From the NCBI GenBank assembly GCA_017430225.1, contig JAFRNK010000058.1:1-53408 (forward strand): 53,408 nucleotides of DNA. Reading direction: 5' to 3'. Position numbers and translations under genes: made by a program. This DNA is from Clostridia bacterium. GTDB taxonomy: Bacteria; Bacillota; Clostridia; Christensenellales; Aristaeellaceae. Below, one piece after another: positions 33,863 through 42,966 of the stretch (the first letter of the stretch is position 1; every line of letters starts with the position of its first letter). The notes under the pieces were generated by a model. That model saw only the letters and a list, made by a program, of their open reading frames with translations. It was not told the DNA's origin and did not search any database.

Positions 33863-34561
33863 TCAGGCAAAGTAGATTCCGGTAAAGTAGGATGTGTTCA
33901 TAAAGTGCGCGGCCAGACTGCTCTCATTCAGCAGATCCCTGAAAAAGTCCAGGGGGATCGCTGTCAGCATCAGCGGCACCAGCAGGAAGAGGAGCGCCAG
34001 CAGCATGGCCCCGCGAGCCAGTCCGAACACCGTGGCGATCGCCCAGTCCACCCCGCGCACCAACGGGAAATGAAATACATAATTCAACAGGCTGATCAGC
34101 AGCGCCAGCGCGATATAGAGCGCGAAGACGCAGAGGAAATAGCTCAGTATCCGGATGGCGGAGGCCAGGACGGCGCTCTTGACGTAGTCGTTCACCGTCA
34201 TGTCGGATTCGATCTTCGCGCCGCTGGACAGGTTCCTGCGCAGGATCTCCGTCAGCGCGGGGGGCAGGCCGACGCTGTCGAGCACTTTGTCCACCGTCTC
34301 CGGCGCGATGCCCGTCACGGGCGTGTTCGCGAGTTCCACGTCGCCGACGCGCGCGAGCGCGTCCGTATAGGTGAGCAGCTGCGAGGTGATGGCCGTGTTG
34401 CCCGCCACGGCGTCGGAAAGCGGCGCGCTCAGGGGATAGGCCAGCAGCACCGCCAGGATCAGCGCGGCGGTGTTCATGACGGTTTGTACCGCGCCGCGGT
34501 ATATCGCGTATGCGACGCTCAGCAGCAGCACGGCGATAATAACAAGGTCAAATGGATTCAT
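33863..34561 (-). CDS. CvpA family membrane protein
   Basis: The 232-residue protein has the CvpA pattern: N-terminal NPFDLVIIAVLLLSVAYAIYRGAV, several membrane spans (about 5-45, 130-160 and 175-205) and an extracytoplasmic loop between the second and third. In other bacteria CvpA is linked to colicin V export and envelope stress; its molecular role is unclear. AAGGGG precedes the start. The lipase gene overlaps its stop codon (TGATG), so the two are co-transcribed. Confidence 0.85.
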   Translation of the reverse strand: MNPFDLVIIAVLLLSVAYAIYRGAVQTVMNTAALILAVLLAYPLSAPLSDAVAGNTAITSQLLTYTDALARVGDVELANTPVTGIAPETVDKVLDSVGLPPALTEILRRNLSSGAKIESDMTVNDYVKSAVLASAIRILSYFLCVFALYIALALLISLLNYVFHFPLVRGVDWAIATVFGLARGAMLLALLFLLVPLMLTAIPLDFFRDLLNESSLAAHFMNTSYFTGIYFA

Positions 34562-34691
34562 GAAAACCCCTTTTCCCGAAGAAATTCGTTATCAGCAGGT
34601 CAGAATGGCGGTTGATATGCTTAAGACGCTTCGGACATAAACAGGCGGAGCAATATTATAATTCAAAGCCGGTCATATGGCAAGCGGGCTT

Positions 34692-35285
34692 TCATTCGTA
34701 CAGGGGCCTTTCCATCTCCAGCGTCGTCTGCGGGCCGTGGCCGGGATAGACCGGGTGGTCCTCCGGCAGGGTCAGGAGTTTCCGGATGGAGGCCATCTCT
34801 GTGGCCAGGCTTCCGCCGGGGAAGTCCGTGCGCCCGTAAGACCCCTGGAACAGGGTATCGCCGGTAAACAGCGCGTCCCCGATCCGATAGGTGACGCTGC
34901 CCGGCGTATGGCCGGGGGTGTGGATGACGCGGATCTCGAGGCCGGCGATATTGAGTACTGTGCCGTCTTCTACGAGGTCGGTGGCTTCCGGGCGCGGCTT
35001 GCGGTCGTGCACTAGGTCAGCGACGCTCAGGTGCGGGTCGCTGAGCATCGGCGCGTCCAGCCGGTGGATGTAGATCGGCAGACCGGCAAACTCGCTGAGC
35101 GCGCCGGTATGGTCGAAGTGCCCGTGCGTCAGCAGCACAGCTGCGGCTGTTTTTTCACCGAGCGCTTCACGGATGCGGTCGGGATGTCCGGCGGGATCGA
35201 TAATGACCGCTTCCCGGCTGCCGTCTGCGGACACGATATAGCAGTTCGTCCCGATCAGGCCGAGAACGAGGGGAATGATCGTCAT
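34692..35285 (-). CDS. MBL-fold metallo-hydrolase, glyoxalase II-like
   Basis: A 197-residue metallo-beta-lactamase-fold hydrolase with the zinc motif THGHFDH (His54, His56, Asp58, His59). The later His is in HTPGHTPGS, the Asp in FTGDTLFQGSYGRTDF, and the last His in YPGHGPQT. This pattern is typical of the small hydroxyacylglutathione hydrolase-like proteins of Bacillota, whose true thioester substrates are mostly unknown. No signal peptide. GAGGT lies 6 bases upstream. It is separated from the cvpA gene by 130 bases, so it may have its own promoter. Confidence 0.92.
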   Translation of the reverse strand: MTIIPLVLGLIGTNCYIVSADGSREAVIIDPAGHPDRIREALGEKTAAAVLLTHGHFDHTGALSEFAGLPIYIHRLDAPMLSDPHLSVADLVHDRKPRPEATDLVEDGTVLNIAGLEIRVIHTPGHTPGSVTYRIGDALFTGDTLFQGSYGRTDFPGGSLATEMASIRKLLTLPEDHPVYPGHGPQTTLEMERPLYE

Positions 35286-35746
35286 GGGTGGTACCTCATA
35301 CGCTTCTTTGATGCAGCGGAAGTGCTGTTCACGGGTTTTGTTCCGACATTTGTACCGACATTTATTCCGTCATTGTTCCGACATGCCGGAACGTCGGCGG
35401 GATACAATCCGATAAGAAAGGCCAATAATGCATAGGCTCGTCGTGCATCGAATATTTTATCATAGCCCGCCCGTTTTCTCAAGTAAAAACAGGGATCCCC
35501 TATATTATCAATGGAAAATGCAAGCTGATTTTGCTTTCGGAGAACACTGTCATCACAAAAACCGCTGCTGCCTTATCCCCTAAAATATATCAGGCACAGA
35601 GCATGCGACATTGTTTCTGCCTGATATCACATGGATTTTGATCATGTTGGACAATTTATTTATGTGGCCATGCCTGTGATTCTGAAATATGGACGCATTT
35701 GAATGGGAGGCAGATTGAAAACCGTTGGTTTTGCACAAAAAAACGC
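35286..35746 (+). other. Gene-free stretch with short tandem repeats and a hairpin
   Basis: No convincing gene. Between 35339 and 35390 there are four imperfect copies of a roughly 12-base unit, TTCCGACATT or close, which on the minus strand would read Asn-Val-Gly-Thr repeats. That pattern resembles the N-V-G linker seen in some Schlafen/AlbA-type ATP-binding proteins, so a gene remnant is possible. A perfect 10-bp hairpin ATATCAGGCA/TGCCTGATAT spans 35587-35627. Confidence 0.5.
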
Positions 35747-35774
35747 TTGACATTTTCCCCGGAAGCCGTATAAA
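35747..35774 (+). promoter_or_regulatory. Promoter of the exported flavin reductase
   Basis: Consensus TTGACA (35747-35752), 16-base spacer, TATAAA (35769-35774). Confidence 0.82.
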
Positions 35775-35841
35775 ATGAAAGCGTCTCTGATACAATGATC
35801 GCCTGAAAAGCGGTTCGACAACTGAAAAGGAGGATGTGCTC

Positions 35842-37941
35842 ATGAAGAGAACCCTGTCTCTGCTCCTTGTCCTGAGCCTCGTGCTGGGCATGGCGTCTTT
35901 TGCCGCTGCTGAGCTTGCTTTTTATGACAGCAGCGCGCAGGGCTTTGCCAGCCTGGTGAGGGTCAAGGTGAATCTGGAAGCCGGCAAGATCGTCAGCATC
36001 GAGGTCGATGATTCCGGTGAATCCTACGCCCAGATCGGCGTCACCCGCGAAAACAGCGTCGACAAGTATATCGCCGCCGTTGTGGAAGCGGGCAGCGCGG
36101 CCGATGTGGACGTCCACACCGGCGCGACCTACACCTGCACCGCGATCAAGGAAGTCGTGAACGAGGCCCTGGCCGGCGGTGGGGCTGAAGTTTCTACCGA
36201 AACCACCCTGGCCGACGGCACCTACACCGCGACCGTTCCCTCCCTGATCGACCTGGAAGGCCTGGTCAACGTGGGCGAAATGACCCTCGAGGCTACTTTC
36301 AAGGACAATAAAATCGAGAGTATCACAGTGCCGAAGTACACGGATACGCAGGTCATCGGCGGCATCGCGTTTGAGGAACTGGCCAAGAAGATCGTGGAGA
36401 ACCAGTCCACCGCAGTGGACGCGCTCTCCGGTGCGACCGTATCCTCCCGTGCTTTCCTGAACGCGCTTGACCTGTGCATCGAGCAGGCCGGCGGCGATCC
36501 CGCGGCCTTGAAGGCCCGTGAACTGCCTGCCTATGTGCCCGAGACCAAGACCTACGAGACTGACGTCGTCGTCGTCGGCGCCGGTATGGCGGGCCTCTCC
36601 TGCGCGATTGAAGCGGTGGACAAGGGCGCCAGGGTCATCGTCTGCGAGGCGCAGGACGTGTTCTCCAACTCCACCAGCCGTTCCGTCGGCGAAGTCATGG
36701 GCGCCAACACGAAGGCCCAGAAGGAAGCCGGCATCGAAGACACCGTGGAAGCGTTCTATGACGACATCTACAACCTGTACAAGGACGAGCCGGCGCTGGA
36801 TCCCGTGGTCCTGAAGAAAATGGTCTTCGAATCCACGTCCCTGAACGACTTCCTGCTGGACAACGGCTGGGAGGTCGGTGCGCTGGTCAACGTCTCCAAC
36901 AAGGGCGTCCGTGCGACCAAGCGCGGCCATATCTCCAAGGGTTCCGGCTCCGGCCTGACCAACGCGCTGGTCAATTCCGCCCGCAAGAAGGGCGTGGAGA
37001 TCCTGCTGGGCACCACCGTTGACACCCTGATCCAGGATGAAAACGGCGCGTATGTCGGCGTGCACGCCACCACCAAGGCCGGCGACGACATCACCGTCAT
37101 GGGCAAGGGCGTCCTGGTCGCCACGCGTTCCTACTCCGCGAACCCCGAAATGCTCGCCCGCCTGAACCCGAAGATGGACAATATCGAGATCCTGGTCGGC
37201 AGCGGCGACGGCTCCGGTTATAACATGCTGGAAAAGGCTGGCGCGGACATGATCCAGATCGACTATATCGCCATGATGTACTACTTCTACGGCCAGGGCT
37301 GGACCGAGTTCCCCGAACTGATCCCCGAGTCCCCGACTATCCCGAACTGCGAAGTGCTGTCCGTGGATGGCGCCGGCAAGCGCATCGTCTCCGAGGACGA
37401 CTTCACTTTCGAGTACACCAAAATCAACTATGAGGAAGGCTATCACGAGGGCTACTGCGTCTACGGTCAGGCGACCGCCGACAAGTATCCCATCATGACC
37501 CGCCTGGGCCTGACCACCAAGACGCACAACGGCGACGACTTCGGTTACAAGGAAGATACCATTGAAGCGCTGGCCGCGCATGTGGGCTTCGACCCCGAAG
37601 TGCTGAAGGCAACGGTCGAACGCTACAATGAGCTGTGCGACAAGGGCGTGGACGATGACTTCGGCAAGGATCCGCAGTACCTGGTCAAGATCGAAGCGCC
37701 GTATTACCTGCTGAGAATGCCCATGATCTGCACGGACGGCTATAACGGCGCCCGCATCAACGAGTTTGCGCAGGTCATCGACACCAACGGCCAGCCCATC
37801 CCCGGCCTGTACGCCGCCGGCGCTGTTGCCAGCGCGCAGGTGACCAACATCAACTACTTCGGCTGCGGCACCATGCTGCTCAACTGCGGCGTCTATGGAC
37901 GCGCTGCGGCGGACCACATTGTGGACGTGCTGATGAAGTAA
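35842..37941 (+). CDS. Exported FMN/FAD-dependent reductase (fumarate/urocanate reductase family)
   Basis: The 699-residue protein has a Sec signal peptide (1-23, ending FAAA). Two FMN_bind domains follow, each with a flavinylation motif: HTGAT (Thr96) and LSGAT (Thr199). Next comes a fumarate reductase-like FAD domain starting with VVVVGAGMAGLSCA (about 242-255), and a C-terminal FAD segment GLYAAGAVA. Relatives (UrdA, extracellular flavin-linked reductases) pass electrons from membrane quinol or Rnf-like carriers through covalent FMN to an organic acceptor outside the cell. The acceptor here cannot be named, because I cannot place the catalytic Arg/His set with confidence. AAGGAGG lies 8 bases before the ATG. 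It is monocistronic, between a strong promoter and a strong terminator. ApbE, needed for flavinylation, is not in the window. Confidence 0.9.
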   Translation: MKRTLSLLLVLSLVLGMASFAAAELAFYDSSAQGFASLVRVKVNLEAGKIVSIEVDDSGESYAQIGVTRENSVDKYIAAVVEAGSAADVDVHTGATYTCTAIKEVVNEALAGGGAEVSTETTLADGTYTATVPSLIDLEGLVNVGEMTLEATFKDNKIESITVPKYTDTQVIGGIAFEELAKKIVENQSTAVDALSGATVSSRAFLNALDLCIEQAGGDPAALKARELPAYVPETKTYETDVVVVGAGMAGLSCAIEAVDKGARVIVCEAQDVFSNSTSRSVGEVMGANTKAQKEAGIEDTVEAFYDDIYNLYKDEPALDPVVLKKMVFESTSLNDFLLDNGWEVGALVNVSNKGVRATKRGHISKGSGSGLTNALVNSARKKGVEILLGTTVDTLIQDENGAYVGVHATTKAGDDITVMGKGVLVATRSYSANPEMLARLNPKMDNIEILVGSGDGSGYNMLEKAGADMIQIDYIAMMYYFYGQGWTEFPELIPESPTIPNCEVLSVDGAGKRIVSEDDFTFEYTKINYEEGYHEGYCVYGQATADKYPIMTRLGLTTKTHNGDDFGYKEDTIEALAAHVGFDPEVLKATVERYNELCDKGVDDDFGKDPQYLVKIEAPYYLLRMPMICTDGYNGARINEFAQVIDTNGQPIPGLYAAGAVASAQVTNINYFGCGTMLLNCGVYGRAAADHIVDVLMK

Positions 37942-37964
37942 GCTGTAAGTCATCAAGAATAAAA

Positions 37965-38003
37965 CTGCCGTGATGCCGAAAGGCATCGCGGCAGCTTTTT
38001 TAT
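37965..38003 (+). terminator. Rho-independent terminator
   Basis: A 13-bp stem with one G-T pair (37965-37977 with 37982-37994), a GAAA loop and six T. Confidence 0.92.
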
Positions 38004-38036
38004 TCGGATACGGGAGTAGTGTCAGCCTGCGTGAAG

Positions 38037-38357
38037 TCACTTCTCTTCATACCTGAGCAGGATGCGGTGATAGGCGACGGGCAGCGCGATGGTGATGACG
38101 ACGACACCCAGGATGATCGGCAGGAAGCCCGCGGCGTTCTGCTTCAGAAAGAGAAACGGGATCCCGAGCAGTTCAAACAGGGCCGCGTAAACGAACCACA
38201 GGATCGCGACCGCGTGGTTATACTTCTGTACGTCGCGGACTTTCGGCGGCGTAACGCCGGTGAAAAAGCCGGCTGGTTGTTTTGAGCGCCAGGTCAGGAT
38301 GCCGATCACCAGTATCATGACAGCGATCACGCTCCAGATCACAAACCCGATCATCAT
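38037..38357 (-). CDS. Small integral membrane protein, unknown function
   Basis: The 106-residue product has three hydrophobic segments (about 4-22, 48-70 and 77-95) with a short basic loop between the first and second (WRSKQPAGFFTGVTPPKVRDVQKYN) and a basic C-terminus. The loop GFFTGVTPPKV...YN resembles small membrane proteins of Bacillota with no assigned role. The start at 38357 follows AGGAGG by 7 bases. It lies after the surface peptidase gene on the same strand, but a hairpin between them suggests separate or attenuated transcription. Confidence 0.75.
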   Translation of the reverse strand: MMIGFVIWSVIAVMILVIGILTWRSKQPAGFFTGVTPPKVRDVQKYNHAVAILWFVYAALFELLGIPFLFLKQNAAGFLPIILGVVVITIALPVAYHRILLRYEEK

Positions 38358-38382
38358 GGCACACCCTCCTATTGAAACACTT

Positions 38383-38428
38383 TGGAAAATACACAGGGGC
38401 TGCCGGCAGGCAATACCGGCAGCCCCTG
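38383..38428 (-). terminator. Terminator of the surface M16C peptidase gene
   Basis: A perfect 13-bp stem CAGGGGCTGCCGG/CCGGCAGCCCCTG (38394-38406 with 38416-38428). Read leftward it is followed by a modest T-rich stretch. Confidence 0.7.
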
Positions 38429-38441
38429 GTTTGTTCTGTGA

Positions 38442-41400
38442 TTATTCCGCGTTCAGCATATTCTGCAGCAGCGCGATCTGCTCGGCGAGTTCGCCGCGGG
38501 TCATGACCACGTCAGCGGTTTCTTCGGTGACGTCAGACTCAAGCTGTGCGCCGAAGGCGGCTGCGACGAAGTCGATGATGATCTTGTCGGACAGCGCGTT
38601 GGTCAGCGGGGTATCGACTGTGCTGTCCGCGGGCACCAGTTCATAGCTGGCAAGGAAAGCGTGTGCTTCTTCCGGCGCGTTCGGGCCGCCGCCGATCAAT
38701 ATGTACAGCGGCGCGCACAGGTCGCCCACGGTGGCTTCGCTGTCTACGCCGAAGGTATCTTCGCTCTTGGGGGCCATCAGGCCGTTCTCAAAGACGAAGC
38801 GCACGGCGGCGTAATGCGGGTGTTCTTCAGGCAGGTCGGTCAGCTCGATCTTGGAAGGATCCTGCGCGTTGAAGGGGTTCAGGATCACATCGTACAGCTC
38901 GGCGTTCGCATTGATGGCGGAAGCGGAGCCGGCGGTGGAGCGGATGCCGTTCTCGCACAGCTTCTGGTACATGTCCGCGGCGGCCTTGACGGCTTCCGGG
39001 GTCACGGCCTTCAGTTCGCGCATGTATTCCACGTTCAGGTCCTGCGGATCGCCGTTCAGGATGTTGATGAGGGCGTTCATCGCGCCGGTCAGTTCGCCGG
39101 AGGATTTCGCGTAAGCGGCATAGGAGGACATGATGTAGCCGTCCAGCGTTTCCTGCGTCACGTCGAGCGTGCGCAGCTGCTCCGCCAGCCCTTCGTACAC
39201 GGCAAAGGTCTCGCGTACGTTGGGGTCACGGTAGGTCAGCAGGTAGACGCCGCCGTCCGTCAGCGCGCCGGTCCAGGGCGCGTACACGCCGTACTGGTCG
39301 CGCAGCTGGGGTACCAGGAAGATGTCGGATACCAGGGAGGAAATCGCGTCCAGGCTGGCGTCATATTCTTCCATGCCCAGGTTCTTGTAATCGGCCACGA
39401 TACCGTTGAACTGCACCTGCTGGTCCACGATCAGGCCTTCGCGCTGCGCGGGCACAGGCAGGTCGTATTCGGCCTTCTGGATGGGAGTGCAGTCCAGCCT
39501 GGCGAGGAAGGCGTCCGCCAGCGGGTCATTCGCGGCTTTGCTCTGTTCGTTGCCGGCGAAGGCGACCATCGCGTGGTAACGGTTCCTGAGCGTCTGCTGG
39601 ATGGCGGTCAATGCTGCGATGACCGCTTCAGGGGTGGTTTCCATGGCAGCTTCGACCTGCTCGAGGAAAGCGTAGTATTCGAGGAAGTTTGCGTAGTTGT
39701 AGTAGCGGTACAGCGCGTTGTTGACAGCCAGAGCGCGGTACAGCTGGATGTTGTATGCGTTCTGGTTGATGTTCGAGCGCAGTGCGGTCTTGATGGCAGA
39801 AATTTTCTCCGCCAGATGTTCGTCGGTATAGTCGGTCTCAAATACCCGTTCGTACATCAGGTCGTAGGAGGTCGCCATGTCTTCGTCCATGCCGGTCCAG
39901 CCCATACGCAGCCAGGGGGAGAAGTTATCGTTTTGGCCCAGCAGGGAAATGCGCAGTTCGAGGCTGTTCAGGTAACGGGCGGTCAGCACGTCCAATTCTT
40001 CCTTGGTATGGTTGGCAGTGTTCAGTTCGCCGGCCAACTGGGTGAAAAGCTTGAACCAGTGGATGCTTTCCTGCGGCAGGCCGGAAGCGTCCAGGAACAT
40101 GGCCACGCGGCCGATGCCTTCGACACCCGCTTTCGCGCTGATGCGGCGGATCTCGTCGTCGCCGGTTTCATCAGTCACGTCATAGATCTTCATTTCCTCG
40201 GGCAGGGAGGAGACGGTCACGGCGGTCAGATCAGCCACCATGGCGGAGGTATCTTCTTCTTCGGCAGCAGCGTTGGTCGTGTCGATGATCGCCTGCAGTT
40301 CTTCTTCGCTCATCGCGGCCTTGACGGCGGCGAGCTTTTCAGCCAGCGCAGCGTCCTTGACTTCCTTCTGGCCGGGTTCTGGATATGTGGTGACCAGCGC
40401 AGTGGTCTGGCTGTTGATCAGCCATTTTTCTACGCCGGCTTTGTACAGGCCCTGGCTGTTCCAGTCTTTCAGGCTGGACAGGGCTTCCACATAGTCGAAG
40501 TAGTTGAAGGGATTGCCGCTGGTCGCGTAGGAATAGGCGATCTCGGGAATGACGTTCGTACCGACATCCGAATCTTCGCTGGTCAGGCGGATAGCCAGGG
40601 ACAGGCTGGCCATCACGGCATCCACCACGTCATCGGCAAAGCCTTTTTCGGCGATGTCCTTGAGCGCGGCGTCCACGGTGGCTTTGAAGACTTCGGCGTC
40701 GCCCTCGTTCACGTTGGAAGCGGAGAAGACGATCGCGTCGTCCGGGGCGGTGGTGTCGATATAGCAGGAGAACTTGCCGGTGGGCAAAGCGCGCTTGAGA
40801 GCTTGCTTCAGCGGGGAGCTGTCGGAAACCAGCAGGTCGGTCAGGGTGTTCATGACCAGTTCCTGCTCGTCCGCACGCAGGCCGGAGCAGACCACGTAGT
40901 ATTTGATTTCAGACTGGTTCGCGGGGTCCGTGCCGGCTTCCATCGGGAAGCCCAGGCTGGCCACGACAGGCTCGGTAATGGGGGTATAGCCGCTGTCCTC
41001 AAATTTGAAATCAGCTTTCTCGAAAGGCGCGAACGCGTCGTCCAGCAGCTTCAGGAAAGCGGTATAATCCTCAAAATCGCCGTACAGGAAGGCGATGCAG
41101 TTGGAGGGATGATAGAACAGGTTGTGGTAGTTCTTCAGGCTTTCAAAGGTCATGTCCGGGATGTAGTCCGGATCGCCGCCCTGGTCCATGCCGACCACGG
41201 AGCCGGGAAAAGCCGCGCGGTATGCGTTCATACCGGCCATGCGCGCAAGGGTGGTCGCGCCGAGCATTTCGGAATAGACGGTGCCTTCGATGGTCAGCGG
41301 GTCGTCCATGCTGGCCATGCGGTAGCGCCAGGCTTCCTCGCGGAAGATGCTTTCGTCCTCCATGATCATGGGGTTGAAGCAGCTGTCCGTATAATAATCA

Positions 41401-41870
41401 GCGTATTTCAGCAGCTGCGCTTCGCTCAGCGAGGCGATGGGATAGGTGGTCATCACGCTGTAGGTCGAAGCGTTCATATAGGTATTGTAGGTCTGGTAGC
41501 TCAGGTTGAAGAACAGCGCCTTGGACGGATATTTTTTGCTGCCGTCCAGGGTGGAGTGCTCGAACACGTGGGGCAGGCCCGTGTTGTCTGTCGGCCTGGT
41601 CAGGAAGGTCAGGTCGAAGACGCGGTTGGTATCCTCGTTCGCGATGTACATCAGCTTGGCGCCGGTGCGCGGGTGCTCGAACAGCACCGCCTGCGCGCCG
41701 ACCAGCGCGAAATCGCGGATTTCTTTGGCTTCGAAGCCGTAAACAACGTCGCCGATCTGCGGCAGGCCGACCGCGGCCGGGGCTTCCGCCGGCTCAGCCA
41801 GCGTGCCGGCGCAGCTCAGCAGCATGGCCAGGGCCATCAGCAGGGACAGGCATTTCTGCAGGTTCTTCAT
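38442..41870 (-). CDS. Exported M16C metallopeptidase with C-terminal SLH-like anchor
   Basis: The 1,142-residue protein starts with a signal peptide (MKNLQKCLSLLMALAMLLSC); Cys20 could make it a lipoprotein, or cleavage may follow AGTLA. The zinc motif of M16 is HVFEH (His101, Glu104, His105), and the M16C halves extend to about residue 1000. The last 140 residues look like S-layer homology sequence: HYAAVRFVFENGLM...FGVDSEATVGDLCAPLYIL and a second, weaker unit ending TRGELAEQIALL. This suggests an enzyme tethered to cell-wall polymers that degrades peptides outside the cell. AAGGAGG precedes the start by about 12 bases, and a promoter sits at 41911-41939. Confidence 0.88.
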   Translation of the reverse strand: MKNLQKCLSLLMALAMLLSCAGTLAEPAEAPAAVGLPQIGDVVYGFEAKEIRDFALVGAQAVLFEHPRTGAKLMYIANEDTNRVFDLTFLTRPTDNTGLPHVFEHSTLDGSKKYPSKALFFNLSYQTYNTYMNASTYSVMTTYPIASLSEAQLLKYADYYTDSCFNPMIMEDESIFREEAWRYRMASMDDPLTIEGTVYSEMLGATTLARMAGMNAYRAAFPGSVVGMDQGGDPDYIPDMTFESLKNYHNLFYHPSNCIAFLYGDFEDYTAFLKLLDDAFAPFEKADFKFEDSGYTPITEPVVASLGFPMEAGTDPANQSEIKYYVVCSGLRADEQELVMNTLTDLLVSDSSPLKQALKRALPTGKFSCYIDTTAPDDAIVFSASNVNEGDAEVFKATVDAALKDIAEKGFADDVVDAVMASLSLAIRLTSEDSDVGTNVIPEIAYSYATSGNPFNYFDYVEALSSLKDWNSQGLYKAGVEKWLINSQTTALVTTYPEPGQKEVKDAALAEKLAAVKAAMSEEELQAIIDTTNAAAEEEDTSAMVADLTAVTVSSLPEEMKIYDVTDETGDDEIRRISAKAGVEGIGRVAMFLDASGLPQESIHWFKLFTQLAGELNTANHTKEELDVLTARYLNSLELRISLLGQNDNFSPWLRMGWTGMDEDMATSYDLMYERVFETDYTDEHLAEKISAIKTALRSNINQNAYNIQLYRALAVNNALYRYYNYANFLEYYAFLEQVEAAMETTPEAVIAALTAIQQTLRNRYHAMVAFAGNEQSKAANDPLADAFLARLDCTPIQKAEYDLPVPAQREGLIVDQQVQFNGIVADYKNLGMEEYDASLDAISSLVSDIFLVPQLRDQYGVYAPWTGALTDGGVYLLTYRDPNVRETFAVYEGLAEQLRTLDVTQETLDGYIMSSYAAYAKSSGELTGAMNALINILNGDPQDLNVEYMRELKAVTPEAVKAAADMYQKLCENGIRSTAGSASAINANAELYDVILNPFNAQDPSKIELTDLPEEHPHYAAVRFVFENGLMAPKSEDTFGVDSEATVGDLCAPLYILIGGGPNAPEEAHAFLASYELVPADSTVDTPLTNALSDKIIIDFVAAAFGAQLESDVTEETADVVMTRGELAEQIALLQNMLNAE

Positions 41871-41910
41871 GGGTAAATGTTTCCTCCTTTGGTGATAGAC
41901 GTTGCTCATG

Positions 41911-41939
41911 ATTTTACCGCGAATCGGCAAAAGATGCAA
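41911..41939 (-). promoter_or_regulatory. Promoter of the surface M16C peptidase
   Basis: Leftward TTGCAT (41934-41939), 17 bases, TAAAAT (41911-41916). Confidence 0.75.
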
Positions 41940-41977
41940 CAGAAAAACAATTTGAAACCAATTTTAGGCGTTTTACG

Positions 41978-42006
41978 TTGACCGGGACCGCGGAAAGTGC
42001 TATTCT
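41978..42006 (+). promoter_or_regulatory. Promoter of the aldose epimerase gene
   Basis: TTGACC (41978-41983), 17 bases, TATTCT (42001-42006); divergent from the peptidase promoter. Confidence 0.75.
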
Positions 42007-42042
42007 AAGATCACAGAAATACCATCATTCACGGAGGTCAAT

Positions 42043-42888
42043 ATGCTGGTTACGATCAAAAACGAAGCGCTGACTGTCGATATATCCACCATGGGAGCGG
42101 AATTGCAGTCCATCCGCGAGGCGGACGGCACCGAGCGCCTCTGGCAGGGCGATCCCGCGTTCTGGACCGGCCGCGCGCCGATCATGTTTCCGGTCTGCGG
42201 CGGCCTGAAAGAGGACGCTTACTACCTGGACGGCGTGCGCTATACCATGACCAAGCACGGCTTCGCGAAGCTCGTGGAATGGACCGTCGAAAAGGCGGAA
42301 GAGGACTGCGCCGTTTTCCTGCTGACGGAACAGCATCCCGGCTTTCCGTTCCGGTACGAGTTCCGCGCAGTCTACCGTCTGACCGGGAACGCGCTGGACA
42401 TCACCTTCTCGGTGAAAAACGCCGATGAGCGCGTTTTCTGGTTCTCCGTCGGCTCCCACGAGGCATGGGCGACGCCGGGCGGGCTCGAGAAGTATACGGT
42501 CGTCTTCGAACAGCCGGAGACGCTCGCCGTCAGCCAGCTGGACGGCAGCCTGATCCTGCCCGAACCTGTGGTGATGGCCGAGAACGCCGCTGAACTGCCG
42601 CTGAAAACGGAATACTTCGCGGTGGACGCCCTGGTCTTCCCCGCGCTCAAAAGCCGCAGCGTGACCCTGAAAAACAGTGTGAATAACAAGAACCTCCGTG
42701 TCGACTACGAGGGCATGGGCATCCTGATGCTGTGGACGAAGCCCGGCGCTGATTATATCTGCATCGAGCCCTGGTGCAACCTGCCGGACCGTACGGATAC
42801 CGACATGCAGATCGCGCACAAGCCGGGCATGATCTGCCTGCAGCCCAGGGAAGAGACAGCAAAGAGCCACCGCATCACATTCTTCTGA
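42043..42888 (+). CDS. Aldose 1-epimerase family protein
   Basis: The 281-residue protein fits the galactose mutarotase-like fold, in the LacX/YeaD-like subgroup common in Bacillota. Landmarks are GAELQSI near the N-terminus, the RAPIMFPVCGGL segment (about 45-56), MTKHGFAK with the conserved His (about 72), and WFSVGSHEAW (second His about 144). The C-terminal half has CIEPWCNLPD containing the probable catalytic Glu. It would interconvert sugar anomers. GGAGG lies 7 bases upstream. It is monocistronic, with its own promoter and terminator. Confidence 0.9.
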   Translation: MLVTIKNEALTVDISTMGAELQSIREADGTERLWQGDPAFWTGRAPIMFPVCGGLKEDAYYLDGVRYTMTKHGFAKLVEWTVEKAEEDCAVFLLTEQHPGFPFRYEFRAVYRLTGNALDITFSVKNADERVFWFSVGSHEAWATPGGLEKYTVVFEQPETLAVSQLDGSLILPEPVVMAENAAELPLKTEYFAVDALVFPALKSRSVTLKNSVNNKNLRVDYEGMGILMLWTKPGADYICIEPWCNLPDRTDTDMQIAHKPGMICLQPREETAKSHRITFF

Positions 42889-42917
42889 TCAATTTGTCAG
42901 CACAGGACAGTATGACG

Positions 42918-42946
42918 AAAGCCGCCCGGAAGAGGGCGGCTTTTGT
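42918..42946 (+). terminator. Terminator, probably bidirectional
   Basis: AAAGCCGCCC/GGGCGGCTTT (42918-42927 with 42934-42943) between the convergent epimerase and GNAT genes. Confidence 0.85.
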
Positions 42947-42966
42947 GATACGGCAGACAGTAAGCA

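Noticed and set aside
34562-34691. Promoter for the cvpA-lipase pair
   Set aside because: A TATAAT-like string exists on the minus strand near 34655-34665 but no acceptable -35 box at the right distance.
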